Assembly: GCA_031082425.1 (NCBI GenBank)
Contig: JAVHLB010000014.1
Coordinates: 1 to 42,065 of the forward strand
Direction of reading: 5' to 3'
DNA: 42,065 nucleotides
Origin: Candidatus Edwardsbacteria bacterium
GTDB taxonomy: Bacteria > Edwardsbacteria > AC1 > EtOH8
Made by a program: the position numbers and the translations under genes. The stretch's first letter is position 1, and the number at the start of each line of letters is the position of its first letter. Shown piece after piece: positions 15,312 through 24,526 of this stretch. The notes below the pieces were generated by a model. That model did no database searches and was not told the origin of the DNA. It saw nothing but the letters and a program-made list of their open reading frames with translations.

Positions 15312-16904
15312 ATGGCAGGCGGGATGCGGATAAAAAAAAATGTTCTTTCATATCTGCTGCTGGGCTTGATACTGCTGAACGGCCTGCTGCTGAGGGTGGG
15401 CGGCCTGAACTGGGGTATCCCCCGGGCGCCATACTGGAAAGCCTATCATCCCGATGAAAGCGTGGCCTTCACCACCCTGCTGAAGATGTCCACCGCGGAG
15501 GAGGGGCTCAACCCGCATTACTTTGTCAATCCCACCCTGCACTACTACCTGATAGGTGCACTGTGGTGGGCGGCCCATACCGCAAAGTTCGTCCCCTCAC
15601 CCAGGGAGATAATGGACGAAGCCTCCACGGTGACCCTGGATCACGTCGCCAGGATCTGGCTGACGGCCCGTTCCCTGAGCGTGGCTCTGGGGGTGCTGAC
15701 CATCTGGCTGACCTACCTGCTGGGGCGGGAGTTCTTTAAAGACCAGATATATGCCCTGGCCGGGGCCTGGCTGGCGGCCGTAATGCCGACCATGGTGATA
15801 CAATCGCACTACCTGACGGTGGACGGCCCGGTGGGATTCTGGTTCCTGGCGGCGCTGTGGTTGATCATCAAGGCTTTCAAGGATAACCGGCTTTGGATGT
15901 GGGCGGCCGCCGGATTGGTGGCGGGATCAGCGGTGGCCACCAAATACAACGCCCTGGCGGGCGTAGTATCGGTTTTCGGAGTTCTTTTGATCCGGCAGAA
16001 AATGAACCGCGACCAGCATATTGAAAAAGCGCCGATCAAAGTTTCCCTTTTTGCCGGCTGTCTGATCGCAGGATTCCTGCTGGGATGCCCGTATTCGGTG
16101 CTGTCCTTCGCCGAATGGGAGAACGGGATAAGCCGCCTGCTGGCTTACAACGATTTTGCCACCGACTGGCTGTATCCCTGGCTCTACATCAGCCGGCATT
16201 CCCTGGGCTGGCCGGGATGGATATTGTTCCTGGCATCCCTGCCAGCGCTGGTTATAAAGCCCGACAAGACCGGCCTGATCCTGGCGGCCGGCATCGTCCC
16301 GTATCTTTTGATCTACGGCTACAAGGCTTCGCCCTATATGCGGCACATGGTGCTGATAGTCCCTCTGATGGTGCTGCTGATCATATATGCGGCGGAAAAG
16401 GCCGGGAGATATTTTAAGCGCCGCAGTTTTTCGTTGATCGCCGGCCTGCTGATCCTTTTGACCTCCGGCTACGCCTTGGCCAACAGCCTGGCCTGGGTGA
16501 AGGTGATGTCCGGCCAGGACCCCCGGGAGGCGGCGGCGGAATACATCAAGCAGCATGTGCCTTATAACTCGATCATCGGACTGGCCGGCCGGCTGTGGTT
16601 CTACACCCCGCCCCTGGATGAGAGCCAGTATCAACTGCTGAGGCTGGATTATGATCCGGCCAAGCTGGAATATTTTCATCCGCCCCTGATCATCGTCAGC
16701 GAATACGAGTCCAAACAGTACGCCTTCTGCCGGGTGGCCCCCGAGGTGCGGGATGAGTTCTTCAGAGATCTCAAGGAAGATTACCGGGCCAGCCGGGTGT
16801 TCAAAAGGATCCCGCAGTGCTGGGGAATAAAATTCGAGGGATATCCCCTGGCCGACTGGAATTACTTCTACCCCGAGATAACCATTTACGAAAGGTCCTT
16901 TTAA
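15312..16904 (+). CDS. GT-C membrane glycosyltransferase (GT39/ArnT-like)
   Basis: 530 residues with roughly ten or more hydrophobic segments. The first outer loop carries HPDES at 46-50, with the acidic pair Asp48-Glu49 used by PMT/ArnT-type enzymes that take sugars from polyprenyl phosphate. A soluble C-terminal part (about 400-530) follows the last membrane segment. It should transfer a lipid-linked sugar to an acceptor on the outer face of the inner membrane. Start is uncertain: ATG 15312 is used here, but ATG 15324 has a GGCGGG closer to the right spacing. The next gene begins on the base after its stop. Confidence 0.78.
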   Translation: MAGGMRIKKNVLSYLLLGLILLNGLLLRVGGLNWGIPRAPYWKAYHPDESVAFTTLLKMSTAEEGLNPHYFVNPTLHYYLIGALWWAAHTAKFVPSPREIMDEASTVTLDHVARIWLTARSLSVALGVLTIWLTYLLGREFFKDQIYALAGAWLAAVMPTMVIQSHYLTVDGPVGFWFLAALWLIIKAFKDNRLWMWAAAGLVAGSAVATKYNALAGVVSVFGVLLIRQKMNRDQHIEKAPIKVSLFAGCLIAGFLLGCPYSVLSFAEWENGISRLLAYNDFATDWLYPWLYISRHSLGWPGWILFLASLPALVIKPDKTGLILAAGIVPYLLIYGYKASPYMRHMVLIVPLMVLLIIYAAEKAGRYFKRRSFSLIAGLLILLTSGYALANSLAWVKVMSGQDPREAAAEYIKQHVPYNSIIGLAGRLWFYTPPLDESQYQLLRLDYDPAKLEYFHPPLIIVSEYESKQYAFCRVAPEVRDEFFRDLKEDYRASRVFKRIPQCWGIKFEGYPLADWNYFYPEITIYERSF

Positions 16905-17588
16905 ATGAAGCTTTCCGTGATCATGCCGGTCTACAACGAAAAGGCCACCATCGAAAAGATAATCGCCCGGGTGCTGGCGGTGCCCATCGAAAAGGAGCTG
17001 GTGATAGTTGACGATTATTCCACCGACGGCACGCGGGACATCCTGAAGACCTACGAGGGCCGGCCGGGCATCAAGATTTCATACCATCCCTACAATCTGG
17101 GCAAGGGGGCCGGGATCCGGACCGGCATCCGGGAATGCACCGGGGATATCGTCATCATCCAGGATGCCGACCTGGAATACTCGCCGGAGGAATACCCCCG
17201 GCTGGTGGAGCCCATCGTGCGGGGCGCGGCCGACGTGGTCTACGGCTCCCGGTTCTACGGCACCCACCGGGTGTTCATGGTCTGGCATTACCTGGGCAAC
17301 AAGTTTTTGACCGCCCTGACCAACGTCCTGTATAATACCATGCTGACCGACATGGAGACCTGCTACAAGGTGTTCCGCTCGGAGGTGATCAAGAACCTGG
17401 ATCTCAGATCCTTCCGCTTCGATATCGAGCCGGAGATCACCGCCAAGATATTCAAGAACCGGAAACTGAGGGTCTACGAGATGCCCATCACCTACGACGG
17501 CCGGGATTACCACGAGGGCAAGAAGATCCACTGGTACGACGCCCTGCCGGCCATCTGGACCCTGATCAAATACCGATTTGTCAATTGA
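16905..17588 (+). CDS. GT2 glycosyltransferase, DPM1-like (no membrane domain)
   Basis: 227 residues. A GT-A fold glycosyltransferase: nucleotide-sugar motif SVIMPVYNE at 4-12, VDDYSTDGT at 35-43, and the metal-binding DAD at 87-89. The MDMETCYKVFRSE-like region and FDIEPEITAKI are typical of polyprenyl-phosphate sugar synthases. It probably makes the lipid-phosphate sugar used by the GT-C proteins encoded on either side. It lacks the C-terminal membrane helices seen in the gene at 19853. The stop overlaps the next ATG by one base (TGATG). Confidence 0.88.
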   Translation: MKLSVIMPVYNEKATIEKIIARVLAVPIEKELVIVDDYSTDGTRDILKTYEGRPGIKISYHPYNLGKGAGIRTGIRECTGDIVIIQDADLEYSPEEYPRLVEPIVRGAADVVYGSRFYGTHRVFMVWHYLGNKFLTALTNVLYNTMLTDMETCYKVFRSEVIKNLDLRSFRFDIEPEITAKIFKNRKLRVYEMPITYDGRDYHEGKKIHWYDALPAIWTLIKYRFVN

Positions 17589-19171
17589 TGGGCCGTAAGG
17601 AAAAAATACCCGCTCAAAAAGTGACCCCGGCCAAAGGCGGGTTTGATCTGTCGGGATGGGCGGCGAAGCATACCCGGTGGCTTCTGATCTCAGTTCTGGC
17701 GTTGTTCATTTTGATCTCCCTGCTGATGTTCGATCCCAAGCCTTTCGTGGGCGGCGATAATGCGGCTTATGTGTCGCTGTCCCGGTCGCTGGTCCAGGGC
17801 CAGGGCTTGAGCGAAATATGGACCCCGGAAGGGAAGGCCCATACCCAGTATCCCTTCGGGTTCCCTCTGCTGCTGTCGCCGATATCATTGCTGAAACTGC
17901 CCTATGCCTGGTACAAGCTGGTCCCCTGGCTGTCGGGCCTCTTGTCCCTGCTGGCTTTTTGGCTCCTGATGAAGGATGACAGTAAGGTTCTTTACATGGC
18001 GCCGGTCTGGCTGCTGGCCATCAATCCCTATTTTCTGGAATACACCCACTGGGTGCTGTCCGAACTGCCGTTCACCCTTTTTGTCCTGCTGACATTTCTG
18101 GCCCTGAAAAAATGGGAGAAGAGCGGGGGACACCTTTGGCTGGCCGGCGTCATTCTGTCCGCAGTCTTTGCCAATCATATCCGCAGCGCCGGGATCGCCC
18201 TGTATCTGGGGATCTTTATCTATCTGCTTTTTCAGAGGAAGTTCAAAGCATCGGCAATTTTCATGGCCGGTTGCATCGCGTTGACCATGCCCTGGGCCCT
18301 GCGCAACAGCCATTACGGAACATCGGGCGGATATCTGGAGCAGTTCCTGATGCGGGACCCCTACCAGCCGGAACTGGGATTGTTGGGGATCGGCGGACTG
18401 ATACAGAGATTTTTTGCCAACCTCGAGATATATTCTATAAATGTTCTGCCCCGGATGATGTTTCCGTCGGTCGATGGCTGGGGGCTGTCCGGAGGCCTGG
18501 TGATATTAATGCTGCTGACGGTGATTCCGGCTGTTACGGCTTTGATCGTCAGGATCATCAAAAATACCAAAGGCTACGATTGGTTCGTTCTTATATATCT
18601 AGGGATGTCCCTGCTGTGGCCGGAGGCCTGGTCGGACATCAGATTCTTGCTGCCGCTGCTGCCGTTTTTGCTGTTCTACTTGGTTCAGGCTTACGGATAT
18701 GCTATCTCCTTAGTTTTTAAGAGGGGATCTTTATGGCCGGCGGTGATGCTGTTATTCCTTATAGCCGCTGCAAATGTCTCAGCCGGCTGGAATATGATCG
18801 ACAGCAACCTGAAGGCAGGGAATTATCACTCCCAGGATAAATATTCCGGCTACGATCCGGCTTGGCGCAGTTTTTTTGCGGCGACGGAGTGGGTCAAAGC
18901 AAATACCACGGAGAATAGCATTGTGGTCTCCCGCAAGCCGACGCTGTTCTACCTTGGCGCGGAAAGAAAAGCATATTGCTATCCGTTCACAACGCAACAG
19001 GATTCCTTGCTAAAGTCAATTGAAAAGGCCGATTATGTGATGGTGGAGCCGGTCAGCGGGACAGGGCAGAGGTTTTTGATCCCGGCCATCCAGTCATTAT
19101 TGGATAAAAAATTCAAAATCATATACGCCAACGGCAACCCACCGACCTATGTGCTGCAGGTTATTAAGTGA
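17588..19171 (+). CDS. GT-C membrane glycosyltransferase
   Basis: 527 residues from ATG 17588; TTG 17585 directly before it is also possible. After a basic cytoplasmic start, the first membrane helix lies at about 30-48, then an outer loop with GGDNAAYVSLSRSL whose Asp fits the GT-C catalytic position. About ten more hydrophobic segments follow and a ~100-residue soluble C-terminus. The donor is likely a polyprenyl-phosphate sugar and the acceptor a lipid or protein outside the cytoplasm; neither can be read from the sequence. Last gene of the tight operon that begins at 10232. Confidence 0.75.
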   Translation: MGRKEKIPAQKVTPAKGGFDLSGWAAKHTRWLLISVLALFILISLLMFDPKPFVGGDNAAYVSLSRSLVQGQGLSEIWTPEGKAHTQYPFGFPLLLSPISLLKLPYAWYKLVPWLSGLLSLLAFWLLMKDDSKVLYMAPVWLLAINPYFLEYTHWVLSELPFTLFVLLTFLALKKWEKSGGHLWLAGVILSAVFANHIRSAGIALYLGIFIYLLFQRKFKASAIFMAGCIALTMPWALRNSHYGTSGGYLEQFLMRDPYQPELGLLGIGGLIQRFFANLEIYSINVLPRMMFPSVDGWGLSGGLVILMLLTVIPAVTALIVRIIKNTKGYDWFVLIYLGMSLLWPEAWSDIRFLLPLLPFLLFYLVQAYGYAISLVFKRGSLWPAVMLLFLIAAANVSAGWNMIDSNLKAGNYHSQDKYSGYDPAWRSFFAATEWVKANTTENSIVVSRKPTLFYLGAERKAYCYPFTTQQDSLLKSIEKADYVMVEPVSGTGQRFLIPAIQSLLDKKFKIIYANGNPPTYVLQVIK

Positions 19172-19285
19172 TTTTAAACCGAGAAGTTAAAAGCTGTCTT
19201 TTTAACCGCCAAGACGCAAAGAACGCCAAGTGAATTACTGGGGTTTTATCCTCAACTTTCGATCAACCATAAATCATGATTGCAG
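19172..19285. repeat. Intergenic stretch with a CAAAG-type repeat
   Basis: Bases 19204-19230 read AACCGCCAAGACGCAAAG..., a diverged copy of the dispersed unit. It marks the boundary between the GC-rich glycosyltransferase operon and the AT-rich pilin gene. Confidence 0.5.
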
Positions 19286-19313
19286 TATAATCATTCGTAG
19301 TTAATAATACGAA
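19286..19313 (+). promoter_or_regulatory. Candidate promoter -10 box and operator for the pilin-like gene
   Basis: A perfect TATAAT (19286-19291) is followed at the expected transcript start by an inverted repeat TTCGTA (19294-19299) / TACGAA (19308-19313). No -35 match is found 16-18 bp upstream, so activation by a regulator would be needed. Weak evidence. Confidence 0.35.
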
Positions 19314-19323
19314 AGGAACAGGT

Positions 19324-19851
19324 GTGAAAAACTCAAAAGGTTTCTCGTTACTGGAATTCCTGATGTCGCTGTTCATTGTTTTTGTGCTGGCAACAATAGG
19401 GTATACGCAGTATGTCACCTCTTCTAAAAATGCCAACCAAGCGGCAATAATTGCCAATATGCATACCATACAGTTATGCACTGAAGATTTTTCTACCAGG
19501 GCTGATGGAGCTTATCCTGGCGATATTAATACGATGGTTTGTAAGGTTTCATCAAATTATCTCGATAGTTCGGTTATTGCGGGGACTAATAAACCGCCCT
19601 ATCCGTTGAAAGCTTTGATTCCAGGTTCAACTTATAACCCTATTGACTCAACACATGATGCTGTAAGAAATGGTAAAGCACGCAAACCTGCCGGGTGTGT
19701 ATATTACTGTGGATTGGATGCTTCTGGTAAACCGACAGGCGAAGGCAAGCCGGCTTTTGGTTATAAAATTACGGCCATGGGATATTATCGTCCACTAACA
19801 GATATTCTTACTTATCGCATTCCGAGTGAATGGGGCAAAGGGGATAAATAA
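19324..19851 (+). CDS. Type IV pilin-like protein
   Basis: 175 residues from GTG 19324, with AAGGA six bases upstream. The N-terminus is a class III prepilin signal: KNSKG then FSLLE (cleavage after Gly6, Phe +1, Glu +5) and a hydrophobic helix to about residue 27. The mature part contains YPGDIN, common near the start of pseudopilin globular domains, and four cysteines, two of them close together in CVYYC. It would be cleaved and methylated by a prepilin peptidase and assembled into a pilus or pseudopilus. Composition is lower in G+C than its neighbours (24/60 and 27/60 bases in two counted blocks). No pilus assembly genes are nearby. Confidence 0.82.
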   Translation: MKNSKGFSLLEFLMSLFIVFVLATIGYTQYVTSSKNANQAAIIANMHTIQLCTEDFSTRADGAYPGDINTMVCKVSSNYLDSSVIAGTNKPPYPLKALIPGSTYNPIDSTHDAVRNGKARKPAGCVYYCGLDASGKPTGEGKPAFGYKITAMGYYRPLTDILTYRIPSEWGKGDK

Positions 19852-19852
19852 T

Positions 19853-20779
19853 ATGACCAATATCAAACTTTCAATCGTAGTCCCGGTCTACAACGAACAG
19901 GAGAACATACCCAAGCTGTCAAGCCGGCTGACCCAGGTGTGCAATTCGCTGAAGGCGTCATACGAGATCCTGTTCGTAAACGACGGCAGTTCCGATGGAA
20001 CGCTGGAGGCCATCAGAAGGGCCAAGGGGAAGGATCCCAACATCTCGGCCATAGACCTGGCCAAGAACTCAGGCAAGGCCCAGGCCTATACCGCCGGATT
20101 TGCCGAGGCCAAAGGGGAGATAGTGGTCACCATGGACGGCGACCTTCAGGACGCCCCCGAGGAGATCCCGAATTTCCTGAAAAAGATCGACCAGGGCTTC
20201 GACCTGGTGACCGGCTGGAAATACACCGGCAAGGGCAAGCGGTCGCTCTCCTCAAAATTATTCAACCATGTGGCGGGAAAGCTGACCAAGCTCTCCATAC
20301 ACGATTCCAACTGCCCATTCAAGGCCTATCGTTCCGAGGTGGTGAAGAACCTGAAGGTATATGGTGACCTTTACCGCTTCATCCCGGCCCTGGCCTACTG
20401 GAAGGGCTACCGGATCGCCGAGATCAAGGTGGAGAATTATCCCCGCCAGCACGGGGTCACCAAATACGGCGCCTCCCGGGCCCTGAGCGGATTCTTCGAC
20501 CTGATGACGGTGGCCTTTCTCACCCAGTACATCAAGCGACCCCTGCATTTCTTCGGGCTGGCGGGACTGGTTTTCGGCACCATCGGATTTTTGATCGATC
20601 TGGTGATAGTGGTCATGGGTCTGATAAACGGCCGGGTGGGTCACCAGGCGCTGCTGCTGCTGGGGCTGGTGCTGATCATCATCAGCGTGCAGTTCATCTT
20701 CACCGGGCTGCTGGCCGAGATGCAGTTCCGGCTGTTCCAGGAGCAGGGGAAAGATATTCCGGTATATAAGAAATATTAA
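19853..20779 (+). CDS. GT2 glycosyltransferase with C-terminal membrane helices (GtrB/DPM1-like)
   Basis: 308 residues from ATG 19853; nine extra residues upstream would read into the pilin gene. The catalytic domain has SIVVPVYNEQ, VNDGSSDGT and the metal motif DGDLQD. Two membrane helices lie at about 230-290, as in GtrB and ArnC, which make polyprenyl-phosphate sugars. The region NCPFKAYRSE through RQHGVTKYG is typical. Probably a lipid-linked sugar donor synthase for the GT-C enzymes upstream. The pilin gene lies between it and those genes, separated from it by one base. Confidence 0.88.
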   Translation: MTNIKLSIVVPVYNEQENIPKLSSRLTQVCNSLKASYEILFVNDGSSDGTLEAIRRAKGKDPNISAIDLAKNSGKAQAYTAGFAEAKGEIVVTMDGDLQDAPEEIPNFLKKIDQGFDLVTGWKYTGKGKRSLSSKLFNHVAGKLTKLSIHDSNCPFKAYRSEVVKNLKVYGDLYRFIPALAYWKGYRIAEIKVENYPRQHGVTKYGASRALSGFFDLMTVAFLTQYIKRPLHFFGLAGLVFGTIGFLIDLVIVVMGLINGRVGHQALLLLGLVLIIISVQFIFTGLLAEMQFRLFQEQGKDIPVYKKY

Positions 20780-20837
20780 AGTGTTTAACCATATAAGATA
20801 ATCTATCGGGCCCGTGGAAACGAGCATCTAACCTTGG

Positions 20838-20857
20838 ATCCCTGCCTACGCGGGGAT
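20838..20857. repeat. Short palindromic repeat (TTCCCGC family)
   Basis: ATCCCTGC-CTAC-GCGGGGAT with TGG before and GAC after, matching in size and flanks the palindrome at 10007-10026. It contains ATG 20856, which should not be taken as the dxr start. Confidence 0.65.
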
Positions 20858-20885
20858 GACGCTAATTGTTATAAGGCTTTTACAT

Positions 20886-22058
20886 TTGATCAAACAAAAG
20901 AAAATAATAATATTGGGCTCCACCGGGTCCATCGGCGCCCAGACCGTGGAGGTCATCAACAAATACCCCAAGCTATTTAAAGTGGTGGGGCTGGCGGCCA
21001 ATTCAAGATTTGATTTGCTGCTTGGCCAGATAAAAAAGTTTCAGCCCAAAATGATCTGTATCGGCCCAGATCCGACAGGCATATCAGCCATAGACCATCC
21101 TCAAGCGCCTCTAAAGCTGGTTCGCGGCCCGGGAGGATTGAAGCAGCTGGCCTCATTGCCCGGAGCCGACCTGGTGGTCAACGCCCTGGTGGGCTCGGCC
21201 GGGCTGGAACCCACCCTGGCGACCATCGCTGCCGGACACGATGTGGCCCTGGCCAACAAGGAGACCCTGGTGGCCGGCGGGCAGCTGGTGATGCGGGCGG
21301 TGAAACTAAAAAAGATCCGGCTGCTGCCCATCGACAGCGAGCATGTGGCCCTGCACCAGTGTCTGGACGGGCGGGATCCGGCAACCGTCAAGAATCTTAT
21401 CCTGACGGCATCGGGCGGGCCGTTCCGCTCGCATTCCTCAAAGCAGCTGCACTCGGTGAAGGCGCACCATGCCCTCAACCATCCCACCTGGTCCATGGGG
21501 AAAAAAGTGACCATAGATTCGGCCACTTTGATGAACAAGGGGCTGGAGATGATCGAGGCCCATCACCTGTTCGGCATCCCGCCGGAACGGATCAAGGTGG
21601 TGATCCATCCCGAGTCCATCATCCATTCCCTGGTGGAGTTTTGCGACGGCTCTATAATCGCCCAGCTCTCGACCCCGGACATGCGCCTGCCCATCCAATA
21701 CGCCCTGACCTATCCTGCCAGGCTGCCGTCGCTGGCAAAGGACTGCCGGCTGGATGAGCTGGGCCAGCTTACCTTTCACCAGCCGGACAGGATGACCTTC
21801 AAATGTCTGGACCTGGCCTACCGGGCCATTGAGTGTAACGGCGTCATGCCGGCGGTGATGAACGCCGCCAACGAGGTGGCGGTGGAATATTTCCTGGACG
21901 GCAGGATAGGCTTCATGGATATCCCGGCGGTCGTAGAAAAGACCATGTCCGGTTTTCCGGCGGGCAGCCGGGTCAACATAGACAACATCATCAATGCCGA
22001 CAGCCATGCCAGGGCCAAGGCGGAAAAGATCATAAAATCAAGCATCAACAAAAAATAG
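20886..22058 (+). CDS. dxr: 1-deoxy-D-xylulose 5-phosphate reductoisomerase
   Basis: 390 residues from TTG 20886, which has AAGG nine bases upstream and gives MIKQKKIIILGSTGSIG, the normal Dxr N-terminus. ATG 20856 lies in a dispersed palindrome and adds ten foreign residues. It reduces and rearranges DXP to MEP, the committed step of the non-mevalonate isoprenoid pathway. NADPH motif GSTGSIG at 11-17, ANKETLVAGG, metal ligands Asp150 and Glu152 in IDSEH, the flexible lid HPTWSMG, and Asn217-Lys218-Glu221 in MNKGLEMIEAHHLF. Isoprenoids made here would feed the prenyltransferase and UppP lipid-carrier steps elsewhere in the window. Confidence 0.97.
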   Translation: MIKQKKIIILGSTGSIGAQTVEVINKYPKLFKVVGLAANSRFDLLLGQIKKFQPKMICIGPDPTGISAIDHPQAPLKLVRGPGGLKQLASLPGADLVVNALVGSAGLEPTLATIAAGHDVALANKETLVAGGQLVMRAVKLKKIRLLPIDSEHVALHQCLDGRDPATVKNLILTASGGPFRSHSSKQLHSVKAHHALNHPTWSMGKKVTIDSATLMNKGLEMIEAHHLFGIPPERIKVVIHPESIIHSLVEFCDGSIIAQLSTPDMRLPIQYALTYPARLPSLAKDCRLDELGQLTFHQPDRMTFKCLDLAYRAIECNGVMPAVMNAANEVAVEYFLDGRIGFMDIPAVVEKTMSGFPAGSRVNIDNIINADSHARAKAEKIIKSSINKK

Positions 22059-22062
22059 AGAC

Positions 22063-22734
22063 ATGGAAACATTTTTAGGTTTATTGCTGGCGATACCGCC
22101 GATACTGTTCGCCATCACCGTACACGAAGTATCGCACGGTTGGGTGGCGTTCAAGAGGGGCGACCCCACCGCGTATCTGATGGGCCGCCTGACCCTGAAT
22201 CCGCTGAAACACCTAGACATCTTCGGCAGCTTCATCTTCCCCGGGATGCTGATACTGCTGAAGGCGCCGTTCGTGTTCGGCTGGGCCAAACCGGTGCCGG
22301 TCAATTTTCTGGCCTTGAAAGAACCCAAGAAGGACATGATCTGGGTGTCACTGGCCGGCCCGGTCAGCAACCTGATCCTGGCCGCCGCCAGCGGTCTGCT
22401 GTTCCGTCTGTTGCACCCCTTTTATGAGGGGCCGGGAACCGCGCTGTACCCGGTGATGATGATCCTGTTCTATCTGGTGCTGGCCGATTCGGTGCTGGCG
22501 GTGTTCAACCTGATACCCATTCCGCCGCTGGACGGCTCCAAGGTCTTGGCCGGTCTGCTGCCGGGGAAATTGTCCCTGAGATACCTGAGCCTGGAGAAAT
22601 ACGGCATGTTCATCTTCATCGGGCTGATCATCCTGATGCAGGTGACCCGGATAAACATCCTGTCTTACCTGCTTCTGCCGGCATCCTTCATGGCCAGTTT
22701 CTTGGCCGGTCCGGAGATATTCAGTTTCCTGTGA
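22063..22734 (+). CDS. Site-2 protease family protein (M50 metalloprotease)
   Basis: 223 residues, mostly membrane-embedded. The zinc motif HEVSH is at 21-25 in the first helix region, LNPLKHLDIFG follows, and the third ligand Asp lies in NLIPIPPLDGSKVL. These proteases cut substrates within the membrane. There is no PDZ domain, unlike RseP, so this is the short M50 type found in many bacteria with unknown substrate. It begins four bases after dxr, a neighbourhood often seen for dxr and a site-2 protease. Confidence 0.92.
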   Translation: METFLGLLLAIPPILFAITVHEVSHGWVAFKRGDPTAYLMGRLTLNPLKHLDIFGSFIFPGMLILLKAPFVFGWAKPVPVNFLALKEPKKDMIWVSLAGPVSNLILAAASGLLFRLLHPFYEGPGTALYPVMMILFYLVLADSVLAVFNLIPIPPLDGSKVLAGLLPGKLSLRYLSLEKYGMFIFIGLIILMQVTRINILSYLLLPASFMASFLAGPEIFSFL

Positions 22735-22763
22735 AAAATCAAAGAGAACCTTGGGAGGATGAT

Positions 22764-24479
22764 ATGGAAACCTACAGCAACAAGCATTATCCGGTAAGGG
22801 AGGGGCTGGGCCTGATCACCATCAAGGGGATGCTGGCCCGTTCGGCCGGACTGTATCCCTACAAGACGGCACTGCAGATCAGGCGGGGCTCCGATTTTTA
22901 CAAGGTCACCTACAAGGACCTGAAAGAGCGGACCGAACAGCTGGCTTCGGGGCTGGCCCAAAAGGGCATCAAGCACGGCGACAAGGTGGCCATCATCGGG
23001 GAGAACTGCCCGGAGTGGGTGGAGAGCTATATCGCGGTGGCCAGTCTGGGGGCCATCCTGGTGCCGCTGGACACCCAGCTGAAGGCCCAGGAGATCCGCC
23101 ACATCCTGACCGATTCCGAGGCGGTGGCCCTGATCGCCTCCAATAATTTCAAGGAGGTGACCGACGAGGCCACCGGCAAGCTGCCCAGCCTGAAGCAGAC
23201 CTTTTCCATGAACAACCTGTCAAGCCTTTACGAGCCGCCCGAGCCCAAGACCCTCAAGCGGCAGGTGCAGCTGGACGACCTGGCGGCCGTCATCTACACC
23301 TCGGGCACCACCGGGCAGTCCAAGGGGGTGATGCTCTCCAACCGGAACATCATGTCCGACGTGGACGGGAGCTACCAGGTATTCGACCACGATCATCACG
23401 ACAATTTCATCTCGGTGCTTCCCCTGCACCACACCTTCGAAGCCACCGCCGGGATGCTGGTGCCGCTGTACGTGGGCGCCACCATCACCTACGCCCAGTC
23501 CCTCAAGTCACGGGACATCATCAACGACATCCGGGACAGCCAGGCCACCATGATGGTGGGCGTCCCCCTGCTGTTCGAGAAGATGTACCAGGGGGTGATG
23601 AGGGCGGTAAAAGAAAAACCCCTGCTGACCCGGATGGCCTTCTCCACCTCCAACGGGATCGTCAAATCCATCAAGTCCCTCACCGGGAAAAAGGCCGGGG
23701 GCAAGGTGTTTCATTCCCTGCGGGAGAAGGCCGGGATGTCCAGCCTGAGGCTGCTGGTCTCGGGCGGAGCGGCCCTCAATGTCGAGGTGGGAAAGGGCTT
23801 CGAGACCCTGGGATTCGAGATCGTCCAGGGCTACGGCCTGACCGAATCCTCCCCGGTGCTGACCATCAACACCGTCAAGAATCCGGACCACGCCTCGGTG
23901 GGGGCGCCCATCACCTGCGTGGAACTGAAGATACTGGAGCCCGACGCCAACGGCATCGGCGAGATCGCGGCCAGGGGGCCCAATATCATGCTGGGCTATT
24001 ACCGGAACCCCAAGGCCACCGAGGCGGTGATCAGGGACGGCTGGCTGCTGACCGGAGACCTGGGATACATCGACCAGCGGGGCTGCCTGTTCATCACCGG
24101 CCGGGCCAAGAACCTTATAGTCTCGGCGGCCGGCAAGAACATCTACCCCGAGGAGATCGAAGCTCAGCTGCTGGCCAGCCCCTATATCGCCGAGGTGCTG
24201 GTGGTGGGCGAGAAAAATCCCCAGACCGACCGGGAGGAGGTCCATGCCATGATCTATCCCAATTACGAGGCCTTTGACGAATATGCCGCCAGACACAAGA
24301 TGACCATGGACACCGCCCAGATAGAGAAGATCCTGAAGGATGAGGTCAAGCACCAGTGCGGCCACCTGGCCGATTACAAGCGGGTCAAACACTTCTCCGT
24401 AAGGGAGGAGGAGTTCCCCAAGACCACCACCCGCAAGATCAAACGCTACCTGTTCGTGGGCAAGAAGGTCAACGTCTAA
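22764..24479 (+). CDS. Long-chain acyl-CoA synthetase (AMP-forming)
   Basis: 571 residues from ATG 22764, preferred over GTG 22731 because GGGAGG lies five bases before it. Adenylate-forming enzyme: phosphate-binding loop YTSGTTGQSKGVML, the GYGLTESSP motif, TGDLGYID, and the hinge and C-terminal domain with GRAKNLIVSAAGKNIYPEEIE. It activates a fatty acid with ATP and attaches CoA. Resemblance to long-chain enzymes of the FadD/FAA type is by overall pattern; substrate chain length is not readable. Upstream frame overlaps the protease gene slightly. Confidence 0.92.
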   Translation: METYSNKHYPVREGLGLITIKGMLARSAGLYPYKTALQIRRGSDFYKVTYKDLKERTEQLASGLAQKGIKHGDKVAIIGENCPEWVESYIAVASLGAILVPLDTQLKAQEIRHILTDSEAVALIASNNFKEVTDEATGKLPSLKQTFSMNNLSSLYEPPEPKTLKRQVQLDDLAAVIYTSGTTGQSKGVMLSNRNIMSDVDGSYQVFDHDHHDNFISVLPLHHTFEATAGMLVPLYVGATITYAQSLKSRDIINDIRDSQATMMVGVPLLFEKMYQGVMRAVKEKPLLTRMAFSTSNGIVKSIKSLTGKKAGGKVFHSLREKAGMSSLRLLVSGGAALNVEVGKGFETLGFEIVQGYGLTESSPVLTINTVKNPDHASVGAPITCVELKILEPDANGIGEIAARGPNIMLGYYRNPKATEAVIRDGWLLTGDLGYIDQRGCLFITGRAKNLIVSAAGKNIYPEEIEAQLLASPYIAEVLVVGEKNPQTDREEVHAMIYPNYEAFDEYAARHKMTMDTAQIEKILKDEVKHQCGHLADYKRVKHFSVREEEFPKTTTRKIKRYLFVGKKVNV

Positions 24480-24493
24480 ACGAAAAACGATAA

Positions 24494-24520
24494 TATAATC
24501 TCCCAAATATCGGAGGCAGG
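24494..24520 (+). promoter_or_regulatory. Candidate -10 box and ribosome-binding site of the coiled-coil gene
   Basis: TATAAT at 24494-24499 without a recognisable -35 box, followed by GGAGG (24512-24516) and a second AGG (24518-24520) six bases before ATG 24527. Confidence 0.35.
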
Positions 24521-24526
24521 AAAAGT

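Noticed and set aside
20856..20885. ATG 20856 as the dxr start
   Set aside because: It lies in a dispersed palindrome and adds residues before the normal Dxr N-terminus; TTG 20886 fits better.
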